Shown here one piece after another: positions 36,737 through 47,640 of a stretch of DNA of 64,000 nt. Location of the stretch: positions 26,535,427 to 26,599,426 of the forward strand of contig OX578283.1 in assembly GCA_951217055.1 (NCBI GenBank), read 5' to 3'. A program made the translations under genes and the position numbers. The notes beneath the pieces were generated by a model. That model saw only the letters and a program-made list of their open reading frames with translations, was not told the origin of the DNA and searched no databases. This DNA comes from Gerris lacustris (Eukaryota; Arthropoda; Insecta; Hemiptera; Gerridae). Position 1 is the first letter of the stretch. Each line of letters begins with the position of its first letter.

Positions 36737-37220
36737 CAGTGGCGTATCCAGCGACTAGGTCTGGAGGGGGCACATTATAAGTCAGATTAGATTGGGGGGG
36801 GGGGAGGAATTCATATTGGTATCAAGAAAAGGGAACTCCTTATTCTTCTTCAGCAGCTGCACCCCCTCCCAAAAAAAAATGTCTGCGCCCAAGTAACAAT
36901 AACTGTTTTAGAACGTATTCGTTAGAAAATGATATGCTGATGCTTACTGCAGTATAATATTTTGCGCTGTAAGTTATGGGCGTCGTCTGCAGTTACAGGA
37001 ACTATGGGGGGGGGGTCCGGGGGGCCTCCCCCGGAAAATTTTGAAAATATGACCTCTCAAAACAGCACTTTTATGCATTTCTGAGTCTGAGGCGAAATTG
37101 AATATGAGGTGAATGTAAAAATATGTATTAAAAGAAAAATTCGGTGTATTTTTTTTTTTTTTGGGTCTGGGCCCGTCTGGGGGGGGGGGGGGGGGCACGT
37201 GCCCCCTGGATACGCCACTG
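36737..37220. mobile_element. hAT-type element, 484 bp
   Basis: Ends are CAGTGGCGTATCCAG and the exact complement CTGGATACGCCACTG. Outside lie TATACATA (36729-36736) and CATACATA (37221-37228), an 8-bp duplication with one difference. A run of G, then CACGTG (37196-37201), then C sits just inside the right end, as in the elements at 4697 and 47764. Pro-rich and Gly-rich frames here are translated homopolymers. Confidence 0.87.
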
Positions 37221-37239
37221 CATACATATCTCATTCAAT

Positions 37240-37330
37240 CCTTAAACCAAATTTTCCTTCTATGTGGCACATAGCTTCCTCGCGTCTTATCTCGAATTCT
37301 TTAATGATTTTATGCTTAAAATCTCAGCAT
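37240..37330 (-). repeat. Rep-A end fragment
   Basis: Contains ATGTGGCACATAGCTTCCTC and CTTTAATGATTTTATGCTTA, as at the left edge of the copy at 17100. Confidence 0.55.
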
Positions 37331-37393
37331 AAATTTTGTATATAATGTAGATATTTTATGTCACTCTATACTAAGAAAATATGTTTTTTTTTT

Positions 37394-37978
37394 GGAACGA
37401 AGTTCCTTATGGCACGTTCTGGAGCCTGGGAGTAAATCAGAAAAAAACGACCAAAATCACCGTCACGCAAAATCCGTCACGAAATCTACCGATAACAATA
37501 ACGAGTAAAAGATCACCGTGTTAGTTGAAATTTGGTACACATGTTCATTTTACCAATGCCCAGGCTAAGTTCGTTATTCGCCCAAGCGTTCACGAGCAAC
37601 GTTCGCGTAAACGTAAGCTGCAAAAGTCTTAAGACGGGAAAAAGTGTTATTAAGGAAGCCTGTTACTTGATTTGTTTTGTTTATTTTTGTTATAAGTCAA
37701 AATGTCACTTGGTTTTGTAAACATAAGAAACCATAATCACGGTCTTGTTAAAAGTAAAATTAATCTGTGCTGACGCTCATTTCAATATATTAGGTATATT
37801 ATTATAATACTGCGTATTTAATCCAAGAAAAAATTCTAACTTATTCTATTTAATGAGACTAACTCCGCCATGTATATGTATAAGTAGTTAGCAATGTATA
37901 TACGTACTTAGCAGTGTGATTTTATAATTTATATTTAATGAAAAATGTAAGGAACTTCGTTCCTACCGGGTGTCCCGC
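37394..37978 (-). mobile_element. unclassified element with GGAACGAAGTTCCTTA inverted ends
   Basis: GGAACGAAGTTCCTTA at 37394-37409 is mirrored exactly at 37948-37963. Each end block is itself palindromic (GGAACGAAGTTCC), and the right side adds GGTGTCCCGCGACACC, a second small hairpin. The interior (37510-37640) is the reverse sense of the repeat at 13981-14130. A target duplication was not found. Paired hairpins near an end recall several transposon types, so no superfamily is claimed. Confidence 0.6.
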
Positions 37979-38098
37979 GACACCACACGTACTTTTCTGT
38001 GTGTTATTGTAACAAAATAATTTATATTTAAATTTTAATTAAGTGACGCTAAAGTTTATTTTATTCGACTCAATGATGAATTGTAATAAAAACCATGA

Positions 38099-38131
38099 CA
38101 GAAGATGACCCTTTAACAGGGTCAAAACGTC
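38099..38131 (+). ncRNA. decayed hammerhead-like motif
   Basis: GACCC (38107-38111) and GGGTC (38119-38123) pair perfectly around TTTAACA and are bracketed by CAGAAGA (38099-38105) and AAAC-GTC (38125-38131). Relative to the CTGANGA/GAAA core, the U after C3 reads A, and the G of GAAA reads A, so catalysis is not expected. The architecture matches the Penelope-type motifs elsewhere in the window. Confidence 0.45.
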
Positions 38132-38139
38132 TCAAATGA

Positions 38140-39670
38140 AACAGTGATTACATCGTATTCTTATTATACCTCATCAGTCGTCCATTACTTATATGTATAC
38201 AAGAATTACAAGGGCTTATCACATTAATTTAGTATCAACAATTTATATAATTTTTAACCTATTTTTGTCAAATTTATACAATTTTCGAACAGAATACACA
38301 GGGTACACTATCAAAATCACCTTTTTTGGCACAGGAGGAACTAGATGTGTCCCTGAAAAGTGATTTCATACTGTGTGATTATTGTGTGTAATTGAATTCT
38401 GCTTCACTAGGCATTTGACAAAAAGTGTCTGAATCATTTCTGAGGAAGAATATGCCCATGGAGAGCGATAAAAGTGGTGGAAAAACAAAGCTAAAATTGA
38501 TTTTTCCAATTCGCATAGGTAAACCTTACTGACTATGGAGACCAAATTATTAAAACGGCACGGTAATGTAGATTTTACGCTTCTGCATCGGTGACATTTA
38601 AATATAGAATCTCTCTCACTCCCTTCCTCACACTATATTGTGTATGTTTGTGTGTTGTGGGTACATGCATTTATATACACATACATATAAATGGAAAAGA
38701 AAATAATACAAACCAAAATTAAAAATGAAATTGCGGAGTGGAAGACTCATTTTTTTTGGAAATAAAAGACAAGGACTCAGAGATCCCCAACTAGAATAAT
38801 TGAGGAGTCCCTAGCAATATAAAATAAAAAAATAGGTGCACAAGATCAAGCTAATTGGATGATGTAACAGTGTAAAAACATAGGAGAACGAAAACCAAAG
38901 TAAGAGTAATAAAAAATCCTTACAACTTGATGAAAAGCACCCGAAAAAACAAGAAATGAGGGAGAAGGAGACGGTGCTTTAACAGCAAAGGAAAAACTAA
39001 AGAAAAGTCATGGGAGTCTGAAGCAATGAAAAGCTCTTTTTCTTTTGACTTTTTAGAAAAAATCTTCAAAACACTTGAACTCATTCGGGAAAACTCTTTT
39101 AGATTAAAAAAAACTCGGCGGCGACGGACTTCACCGACTATTTACTTAAACTAAAGACACAACTGGAATTATTTATACTAGCAAAATTTATGACAATAAT
39201 AACTGCATAGGTCGATCTCATTATTTGTGTCCTTATTAACGTTCAAGTTCAAAACACGTCAAAATCCTGATCTCGTTTATTGAATTTCTAGGTTTAAGTA
39301 TTGTTTGCAGCAAAATATAGAGATAGATTAATATATCATCTAAATTTATACCACCGCACCATTCATGAGGTGGGAAAGCAATTACACAGAACACAGAATT
39401 AATAAATAGAAAAAGTACTGCTCGCAAATATTTAATTTAGGATTTTGATAGATTTACATATTTTGAAGGTTCCTTGACAATTATAAATGTACATTGTACA
39501 TTAAAAATGAAAAATCCGTTAGTAGAATTATACCAAACTAAAACAGGAGAAAAGGTTTAAGTAAAAAGAAAAAACCTTCTTTCATAGTTTTTGAAGGGCA
39601 GCGCCTCGTTTATTATATTTTTCCTCAGAATATTATCATCCACTGAATATCTAAACCAAATTTAATTAAA
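38140..39670. other. no recognised gene
   Basis: AT-rich sequence with short purine-rich stretches (38700-39110). Nothing identified. Confidence 0.4.
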
Positions 39671-39676
39671 CTTGTT

Positions 39677-40137
39677 TTTGCTTCCGAGCTTACCGAAGGT
39701 AACGAAAGCTAAGTGATCATTATGAAGAACGAAAAAGTTGTCTACCGGTGTGTCAGTCTATTTGTAATTCAATTTTTGCCAAAAACTACTTGCCCGATAT
39801 TAATGAAATTTTGATGATAGGTCATAATTAGCCCATTGTTAGTTCCATATAAGTTTCAACCTTCTGCGCCCATTCTATTCTTTTCTACATACTACAAGCA
39901 TACATCTATTTACTCCTTTATCTTCAAAAGTAATCCTCTGATTTTTATGAAACTTGGATGATTTGTCGGCAGGAGCATGCAGCTGCCCCAGATTAATTAA
40001 ACCGGTTGTGCTCTATACATTTTTCTAATAATGCGGTCTATAAAATTTGATAATAATAGGTTTAAAAAGCATAAAATCAATAAATTTTACGAAATAGGAC
40101 GCGAGGAAGCTCTGTGCCACACTAATTAGCAGAGTAT
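39677..40137 (+). repeat. complete copy of Rep-A
   Basis: Begins with TTGCTTCCGAGCTTACCGAA and ends with GACGCGAGGAAGCTCTGTGC then CACACTAATTAGCAGAGTAT. With about 460 bases it is the shortest copy having both ends. The phrase GAAGCTATGTG-like is present near both ends in the same direction. No coding capacity. Confidence 0.7.
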
Positions 40138-40218
40138 TTGTCTCTCATCTGACTCCATGACGAGGTTTTCCTTTACCTTTTACCGCCACAATAAAGACAC
40201 GTTTTATTGTGTCCTGTT

Positions 40219-41087
40219 CAGTGCCGGATTTACCACTAGGCCGACTAGGCCGCGGGCTTAAGGGGGGCCGCAGATATGGGCAATACATTGATATGGCTTG
40301 CCGCTCAGCGCCTTTGACACAGAATATTCTAAGGAGTATTTTTTGAATTTGAGTATAATCCTGAATACTGTTAGTGATTAGATCAAATATCAAGGTAATT
40401 TTCGCTTATCACTTGATAGGTTAGATATTCAATTATTACTTACTCCAAATAAGAGTGGTCACCTATCAAGTGACAAGCTAACATCAACTTGATTTTTGGT
40501 CTACTAACTAATCTTGTATGATGATCATGAAAATCACATAGTCCACCAAAATGGCCGGGACATAGCCGTTATCCATCTGTTTGTTTGTTTTTTTCATATG
40601 CCTATTGCCAAGCTGACGAACTTATATCCCGCATACGAACTTATGGGACCATCAACCACATATTTTTTACAGACATCAAAATATTACTTTTTGTTAGTCA
40701 AACACTCTTTTGCACGCCATCTCCTGAACTATACATTTTATACTTATAAGTTTTTAAAGCTAGGTTCTACAAATAAATAAAAATCCCATAAACAGTGTGA
40801 GTTTTATCGGCTTAATTATTAAAACCTAACCACATTATTATGTAGTACGTAAAACATAATTAAAAAGTATTTCAAGACTTAAAAAAATATTCCAATTTAT
40901 TATATAGTTTATTAAACGTTTTTGACATTAGTTAAGTTAGGCCTACGAATATTAACTTACCATAACGGTTTTGTCAAATTTTCCAAGACAGAACTTCTAT
41001 AGTTCATAAAAACTAGGTGAAAAAACAATGAGGGGGGCCGCTAGTAAAATTTGGCTTAGGGCCTTAAAAAACCTAAATCCGGCACTG
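40219..41087. mobile_element. hAT-type element, 869 bp
   Basis: Ends are CAGTGCCGGATTTA and the complement TAAATCCGGCACTG (one offset base inside). GTCCTGTT flanks the element exactly (40211-40218 and 41088-41095). Inside, CTATCACTTGATAGGT-like and ACCTATCAAGTGAC form a small inverted repeat near 40400-40472. Frames at 40145-40393 and 40514-40780 lack any transposase motif. The CAGTGCCGGATTTA end is a common hAT end in animals. Confidence 0.9.
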
Positions 41088-41129
41088 GTCCTGTTTCTGT
41101 TTTTATGATTTAATAATTTTTTTTTTTAT

Positions 41130-41221
41130 CAATCATCCAGTAATCTGACATATCTCTGTAATCCGACATGATATGGCCCCATATGTGTCGGATTAGAGAG
41201 ACTCAACTGTACCATCAAATC
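41130..41221 (-). mobile_element. pogo/Tigger-type terminal fragment
   Basis: On the minus strand the segment starts TACAGTTGAGTCTCTCTAAT then CCGACA. CAGTTGA followed by CTCTAATCCGAC is the typical terminal repeat of pogo-like elements, and the preceding TA fits their target dinucleotide. A second, partly inverted block (TCTGTAATCCGACATG) lies at 41154-41170. No transposase seen. Confidence 0.5.
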
Positions 41222-41544
41222 ACCATAATCTAATAACTCAAATAGTATTCATCCAGGTGTATATTTGTATTTATCTTTTTTATATTATTTTAGTTTAATT
41301 AATTTTCCCTTAGGAAAAACTTAACCCACAAATAACCAAGCACTCATTTAATCTCAAATTAATCTAAATTTAAAATCGTACCAGACATATAAATCACTCA
41401 AACAAAACAAAATATACCTATTAACCATCTAATTAAATTTAATAAGAACTAACGCTACTTTCCAAAATAGTTTTAAATTTATTAATTTATCATTCATTAA
41501 TTTATTAGAAAGAATAATTACCCATCAAAGATAAAAATCAACAA

Positions 41545-41551
<7 letters not shown>

Positions 41552-41626
<75 letters not shown>
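41552..41626. repeat. (TA)n microsatellite
   Basis: About 75 bases of TA repeats. Confidence 0.95.
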
Positions 41627-41638
<12 letters not shown>

Positions 41639-41873
41639 TATATCCCTTCTTTAATTATAATTTGATTTATATTTACGTTTCCCGATGGATGAGCAAAACT
41701 ATAACATTTTTCTATAAAGAGTGTATAGATTCTTGGTAGAGTGGTGAGATTCTTGCGCATTTTCTCTTGTCTAGTTCTTCTGCCGTAAACTTTGGCCCCT
41801 ACACTTAATATAATACACTTAATAATAGCTAAATAATGGAACTAATCTATAGCTTATGACAGAAAAAGTATCG

Positions 41874-41947
41874 TCTGGTGTTGTTAAGTTGGTTAATGCG
41901 CTGAACTGATAATACGGAGGCCCGTTGTTCAAATCCCGACGGCGGAG
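41874..41947 (+). pseudogene. tRNA-Ile-like relic, probably from the tRNA-bearing repeat family
   Basis: The segment holds a D-arm (GTTAAGTTGGTTAATGCGC), an anticodon arm with loop CTGATAA (anticodon GAT, isoleucine) and a T-loop TTCAAAT with poor T-stem pairing. The following bases (TCTATTTTTTCTGTCTG and TAATTATAATTT) echo the flank of the tRNA-like genes at 50200 and 60520, so it looks like a diverged family member. Confidence 0.5.
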
Positions 41948-41999
41948 TCTATTTTTTCTGTCTGCCTACACTGTTTAATTATAATTTAATTAATATATA

Positions 42000-43560
42000 T
42001 ATAATACATTAAAAATAAATTAAAATTAAAAAAACATTATTGATAATTATAATAGATAAAGGCAGAATAATAATAAATTAATAATAAAGCAGAGTTTAGT
42101 CACGTCATTAATAAAGTAATAAGAGCAATTTGCATTTCTATAAGGCTATGCAGATTATTTAGCTAGCTGCAATTCCTTCTCTATTACTCACTATTAAGAT
42201 TAATAGCGTCGCGGGACCTGTTCTAATTCCTTGATAATTTCAGCAGTTCCAAATTCTACCTGATTAATATTTTTAACCTTAAAAATGCAGCAATTATAAT
42301 TTGAAATGATTATTTAGGCATTTGATTATACAAGCAACTCGAATAAATTAATCTATTTTTTAGTAAAAAATAACGAAGAACTGTAAAAAAAAAAAAAAAA
42401 AAAAATCAATAATAATGCAGAAAATATGCATCGACTCCTGTACACTATCAGAAATACGTAGGTACATGACTTGGAAATGGGAAAAATATATTTTCCGTAC
42501 ACTGGCATGGAGGAGAGATATTAACTTTCATATGCTAAATATATTTATCAAACTTTTTTTAAAAACACAATTTTTATTGACATTACCCCTGATCCTAAAG
42601 ATGCCCTAGGTTTCGATGTATCTAGCTAAGTGATAAAGAAACAACTAAAGAAAGATCCGCCCAATGTTTTAATATTATAGAAAGAAATCGGTACGATAAA
42701 CGAGACTTTTGTCCCTTATTCCTTTTGTCCCCCCTCCTTTTGGTACAGAAAATTCCATGAATTCTTATTAATTCAGTAAGATTTATCTGTAGGTGTATCT
42801 GGTGCGCATAATACATGTAACCTCTGGTGCAGCAATGTTAAAGATGAAGTAATGTGTGTATAGTGTTTTACCTGTGAGTCAGGTAATATTTTAAAAACAT
42901 AAAAGTTTCCAACCTACGGTAAAAATATTCAAAAGTTTTCTCGTCATGCAATGGTAAAAAATGTATACCTGACTAGTTAGATTATTACTATTCTAACTTT
43001 TCATATCCTAACATTTCTCTTTGTTTAACATCAGTAACTTTGACTCACTGTAATTTCTTTTTTTGTTTACGTATTTACGTAATTCTGCCTTAATGTTGGA
43101 TATTCGTTCTTCAATATTAATTCTTTCATCTATCTCACAGTCTAATTTTCCCTCTTCAGTGTGGTCTTCTCTATAGTTTCCTGTGCATCGTTAAAGTTAA
43201 TATCTTATAGTTGTAACAATACCTTCTTCTTCTTCTACTGTTACTGTATCCTATATCTACAGCGGTCTTGGCTTTTATTGCTTTTCTAGATGTTCTAAAT
43301 GTTACTTACCTAGAATTTCTATTTTTCCTCGCTCATCGTCATTCTGTTATATATTTATTCAAAAGAAACTAATTAACATAAGAATAATAATATTTATTTT
43401 AATCAAACAATATAATATAAACATAATTAACAATAAGTTTATCCTCATGTTCCAAACCATCAACACTTTTACTTCCAAATCACCAACACTATTACACATA
43501 AATAAATCCTAATAATGATTTACCAATAAAACCCAGTAAAATCAGGGCCGTCATCTAAAG
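42000..43560. other. no recognised gene
   Basis: AT-rich with a poly-A run near 42385-42405. Nothing identified. Confidence 0.4.
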
Positions 43561-43619
43561 AGAACACATCGGTGAGAACAATAAAATGGTTTGGCACTAA
43601 GAAGAAAAGAAAGGATTAA

Positions 43620-43700
43620 TATGTGTTTGATGTCTTGCGGGGTAAATGTTACCGCTGCGGTAGCTTGACTCATTAAGCAAATACGAAAGCATCCAACACC
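43620..43700 (+). pseudogene. gypsy gag zinc-knuckle relic
   Basis: The plus strand reads FDVLRGKCYRCGSLTH then a stop and ANTKA (about 43628-43690). C-x2-C-x4-H is the start of the CCHC zinc knuckle of gag proteins; the last Cys is lost and a stop follows the His. Position upstream of the RT relic on the same strand agrees with a gypsy-type gag-pol order. Confidence 0.55.
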
Positions 43701-43826
43701 GGAGCCGGTCATGGGTCTGGACCGGTCATTTGAAAAGAGGCTGTCTTAAAAGAGAAATTATGGAAGAATCATGTGAGATAAATGGAAGGGATGAATGAAG
43801 GAGAAGGAGAAGACATTAGAGATAAT

Positions 43827-44069
43827 CATACTCAATAAGTAAGTTATAGGAGCGTCTATGGAGTTCATCTTAAAGGAATAACAAAATTTGTCTCTCCACG
43901 TAAATCCAAACTGGTTTATTTAACAAAGCAGCTTTCAGCCTTCATAAGGCCATCATCAGTGCCGATTGAGGAAAAAAAGAGTTACATGAAAAAATAAGAA
44001 ATAGATTTATTTTGAGAGGTGAGCCTATATCATGTCGGAGATTGACATAAGACCCATACTCAATAAGTA
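43827..44069 (-). mobile_element. 213-bp insert with 15-bp target duplication and hammerhead-like core
   Basis: CATACTCAATAAGTA stands at 43827-43841 and 44055-44069, exactly flanking 43842-44054. On the minus strand the insert contains CTGATGA (43959-43953), T, GGCC, loop TTATGAA, GGCT and GAAA (43936-43933), a hammerhead-like core with a G-T pair closing stem II. Stem III and a cleavage triplet are not readable. The length and the presence of the core resemble the insert at 3081-3297. It sits between the gag and RT relics of a gypsy element, so it arrived later. Confidence 0.7.
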
Positions 44070-44519
44070 CAAACTAATCAAATAGCATAAAGATTGACAC
44101 TTGTGGTAAATTTGTAGTACTAGTAAAAATACAAGGACTGCGACTTAATAAACGGATTTAGTTAAATATTGTATTATAACAATACAAGACTAGGCTTCAG
44201 AAAAAGATTTAAAAAAAAAAGAAAAAAAAAAGTAGAACTCAGAACCTATTCAGCAGGGAATACAGCCTAAGCGATTGGGAGTAGCCTATGGTTAAGTATA
44301 ATAACAATTTTGATTTTTTGGGAAAAGATATGTGATTAGACAGAAGGTAGACTTGAAATTTGGAAGAGAGTGGTTTAAAGAAATAACGTTAGATTGGGGA
44401 GACATAAGGTTAGAGAATCAGAGAGATTAGGTAATATACGAGGTGAGCTTAAGGATGTGCATAGGGGGCCTGACATAGGATGTATTCTAAATTATAAAGT
44501 ACAAATTAAACCGAAAGAA

Positions 44520-44930
44520 GATTCGACACCCTTATTTTATTAATCCGAGACTAGTACCATTCACCATAAAAGAAAATATAGACCAAGAAATAGAAATAAT
44601 AGAAGAACTCGGTATATTGAAAAAGTTGAGCATGTCGAATGGGGAATATAAGTGTTACTAGTTATGAAACCAAGATGATATTTTACCAATACTTATAGGA
44701 TAGAAGAATTATTTGCTGTCTTGAATAAAGGTAAATACTTTTTCACACTCTCCGTATTTTTTTGCACTAGCAAATGGAAAAGGACAGAGCTAGGCTTTAA
44801 GCAATAAGTACTCAACCGGAAGTGTACAAAGTAAACCGGTTAATGTGATGTAAAGGTAGCGCCGGCAGTTTGGAATCGTTTTATGGACAAACGTTTACAG
44901 AGGCTGGTGAGAGTGAAATTTTTTAAACTT
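44520..44930 (+). pseudogene. Ty3/gypsy reverse transcriptase relic
   Basis: Readable pieces in RT order are RLVPFTIKENIDQEIEIIEE then LGILKK, VEHVEWGI, VLLVMKP, NTYRIEELFAVLN then KGKYFFTLSV, and after a degraded gap VAPAVWNRFMDKRLQRL. They match the N-terminal half of gypsy RT (the 'VPFALR', 'GVIEKVEHSEWASPIV', 'YPIPRxEELFAxLNGGKxFSxLD' and 'FGVxSAPAxWQRxMD' blocks). The third to fifth blocks share one frame with two stops; the first and last need shifts. The catalytic YxDD block is beyond the readable part. Probably the same broken element as the zinc knuckle at 43.6 kb. Confidence 0.8.
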
Positions 44931-47640
44931 TTTTAGAGTCCGGAGATCTTAAAATGTGCAAATCCATCAAAATCTCAAATTCGAATTTTCGCGCCATTGT
45001 ACAAAATAAATGCAATAATTTATCGAAATAATCATTTATATGATATGTCCACTGTCTTCGATTTTTGAAAGAAAAATACCGTATCAATCCAATTTGCGAC
45101 GGCAAAATTGATATAAAATAAAACATTTTAAATCGATCTACCCTTAAGAACAATTTAAATTACTGCCCTAGGCATTGTTAAATCTACAATTTAAACAGTT
45201 AGACTACTTAGCTGGGCTATGACTCAATTAGTTGATATTAAACAAATATAATCTGAGTTAATGGATTTTTAAAATATATTTGTTATAAAATCCATTAATT
45301 TAATTTTAAGCTACCCTATCAATAACAATTTGCATTGAGTATTGAATTTACTGTGCGGCGAAAATATTTACGACAAAATATCACCACAAACAGTCAATAA
45401 ATTGTGTCAAAGCGTATTCACTGCCACGCACGCTCACCACATTCAATACACACAGCCCACGCAACGCATATTTTTATTGGTGTAGACCCAGCTTTAAATG
45501 GCTATACCCATTTAAAAATCTCACACATTCCATTATTTAATTCCGAAAAATTCCGGCTATACAATCGTGTTTGAGATTTATAGGGCTAAAATATTCTATA
45601 GAGTTGTGTGGTACGAATCACTAAACATGAAGCAACTTATGATCATACTCACGGCTCTGAATCCCCTTGCGGCCATATATCTTAACCACAAATAAAATCC
45701 GTGAAGGCATTCGAGTGGAAAATATTTAAAGATATTTCAGAGATCTGAAAATAGAACGTGTTAGATTGGATTGATAAACCGAGTCTAAATTTCATTTGAC
45801 TCATACATAAGATAATAAATAAATATTAACTTTTTAAACTCAGAATGGCAAAAAGATAATACAAGTTTTATATTTATAAGACGAACCAAGATTTAATCTA
45901 AAGCATAAAGGTCTAATTGTTATAAAAATAACTAGATGGTAATTTTTAGGGGTAGCGAAGTGTGGCTCTATATAACGGATTTTGATCATTATGTTGAAAC
46001 CAGTTTTTAGTTTTTTTATTGTTTATAGGGCAGCATCCCCAAATTTAGAACTAAAATTTATTTCTCAGTTTCACCCAGGGTATGATTTTTCTGAACATGT
46101 ATGTCAAATTTCATCAAAATCAGCCCAGTAGTTTAGGCTTCACACGTCTGCACAGAACTTATTAAAACTAAATTGTTTAAAAACTAAATTTTTGGATTCT
46201 GGGGACTTTAAAACATGGAAAGACATAAAAATCTCTTCTTCTATATAATATATATATAGTTATTTACCTAATGGATAAATTAAAAATTAATCAAAATTGG
46301 CAATGTAGTTCAGGTTCCAGACATCCTGCATACCAAAATACCATAGCGTAGACCATGGAATAGACCACTTGTTAAGACGCTTTGCGTTTGCACACACGAC
46401 AAATCGCAGCCAATTATTTTTTTATGATTTTTGTGGATCAATCAAAAGATAAATAGATATAGTTCCCACTATCATATTATGTGCTGTGTAGACGAGAAAA
46501 TACTTAATTCTCAGGTAACTGTGGCTGTCCGAGTTAAGATTCTTCTGAACGTACCTGAGTTACGGTAATGAGACGTGAATACAATCCATAAGTGTAGTTT
46601 ACGGAATTATATAGTCCCTAAGTCCCTAGTGTGTTAAGAAATGAATAGCCATGTAGTTAGTCATATATGATTACATATTATAAAATAAAAGTTTAAAGTT
46701 TTGAAGGAAGATATAGGGTCGGGTTATATTAGGACTATAAAAACCCTTTATGTAATATTCATATAGTAAAATATGATTTTGTAAAAGTTGTTTTACACTC
46801 TTAATGTCAAACGTCAAAGAAAATTACCACTTTAAACTTAAGAGGAAAAAGCAGGACAAATTTAACTTTCACCAAAAGTATACAAAGAATTGCTACTCAA
46901 CTAAAATAACGATAAAAAGTTGAAAACCAACACTACAATTTTCTATTCCACATTTGACAAAAGAGAATAAACAAGGGCTGTATACACACATATACTCGAA
47001 AAACATTCATAACTATATAATATTTTACCAAGTATAAAACCAAAATAATTTCTCTCCCGCGACGTACATTATTCAAAGGCTATGAATCCGAGAGTAGGAG
47101 AAATACATGAAACATTAAAATAATAAAATGACTTAGCGGCTTACTTGTCCTACATAATTTATCGTTTATATTACACAGAGCTCGATGTGGCCGAAAATAA
47201 ACGTTTTTTTAAAAATTCAGTCCTTTTAAATTGTGTATGAATGGTATTATACATGTATGTATATAATAATATATTTTAAGAATAAAATTTGTCTCGGGAA
47301 AAAGTCTTCTAATGTAGACGCTTAAACAACTTATGGTTAAATAAGCGAGAATTAAAAATAATATAATTTATAGCACTACTCGAAAAAGGAAAAAAATTGT
47401 CATATGTATCCAAACATAAATTGAGATCTTATGAATGTGTATAATATAATAATATAATTTAAGTATATACAATTTATCTAGGGAAAATGTCTCTTGTTAT
47501 AGCCATTTAACCCACTTCATTTGGTAACATAGCCAGAACTAAACATAATAATATTTATATCAATTCTCTTACCTATCAGAATACTTATTTTAATTTTCTA
47601 TAAAGTAGCCAAACTGATTTCCCTAAAGGTACATTTTATT
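44931..47640. other. AT-rich DNA; dispersed repeat at 45930-46250
   Basis: Positions 45930-46250 start with CTAGATGGTAATTTTTAGGG and include GCATCCCCAAATTTAGAACT, repeated in variant form at 52900-53000, 55850-55910 and 19910-19940. The repeat class is unknown. The rest shows nothing. Confidence 0.45.
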
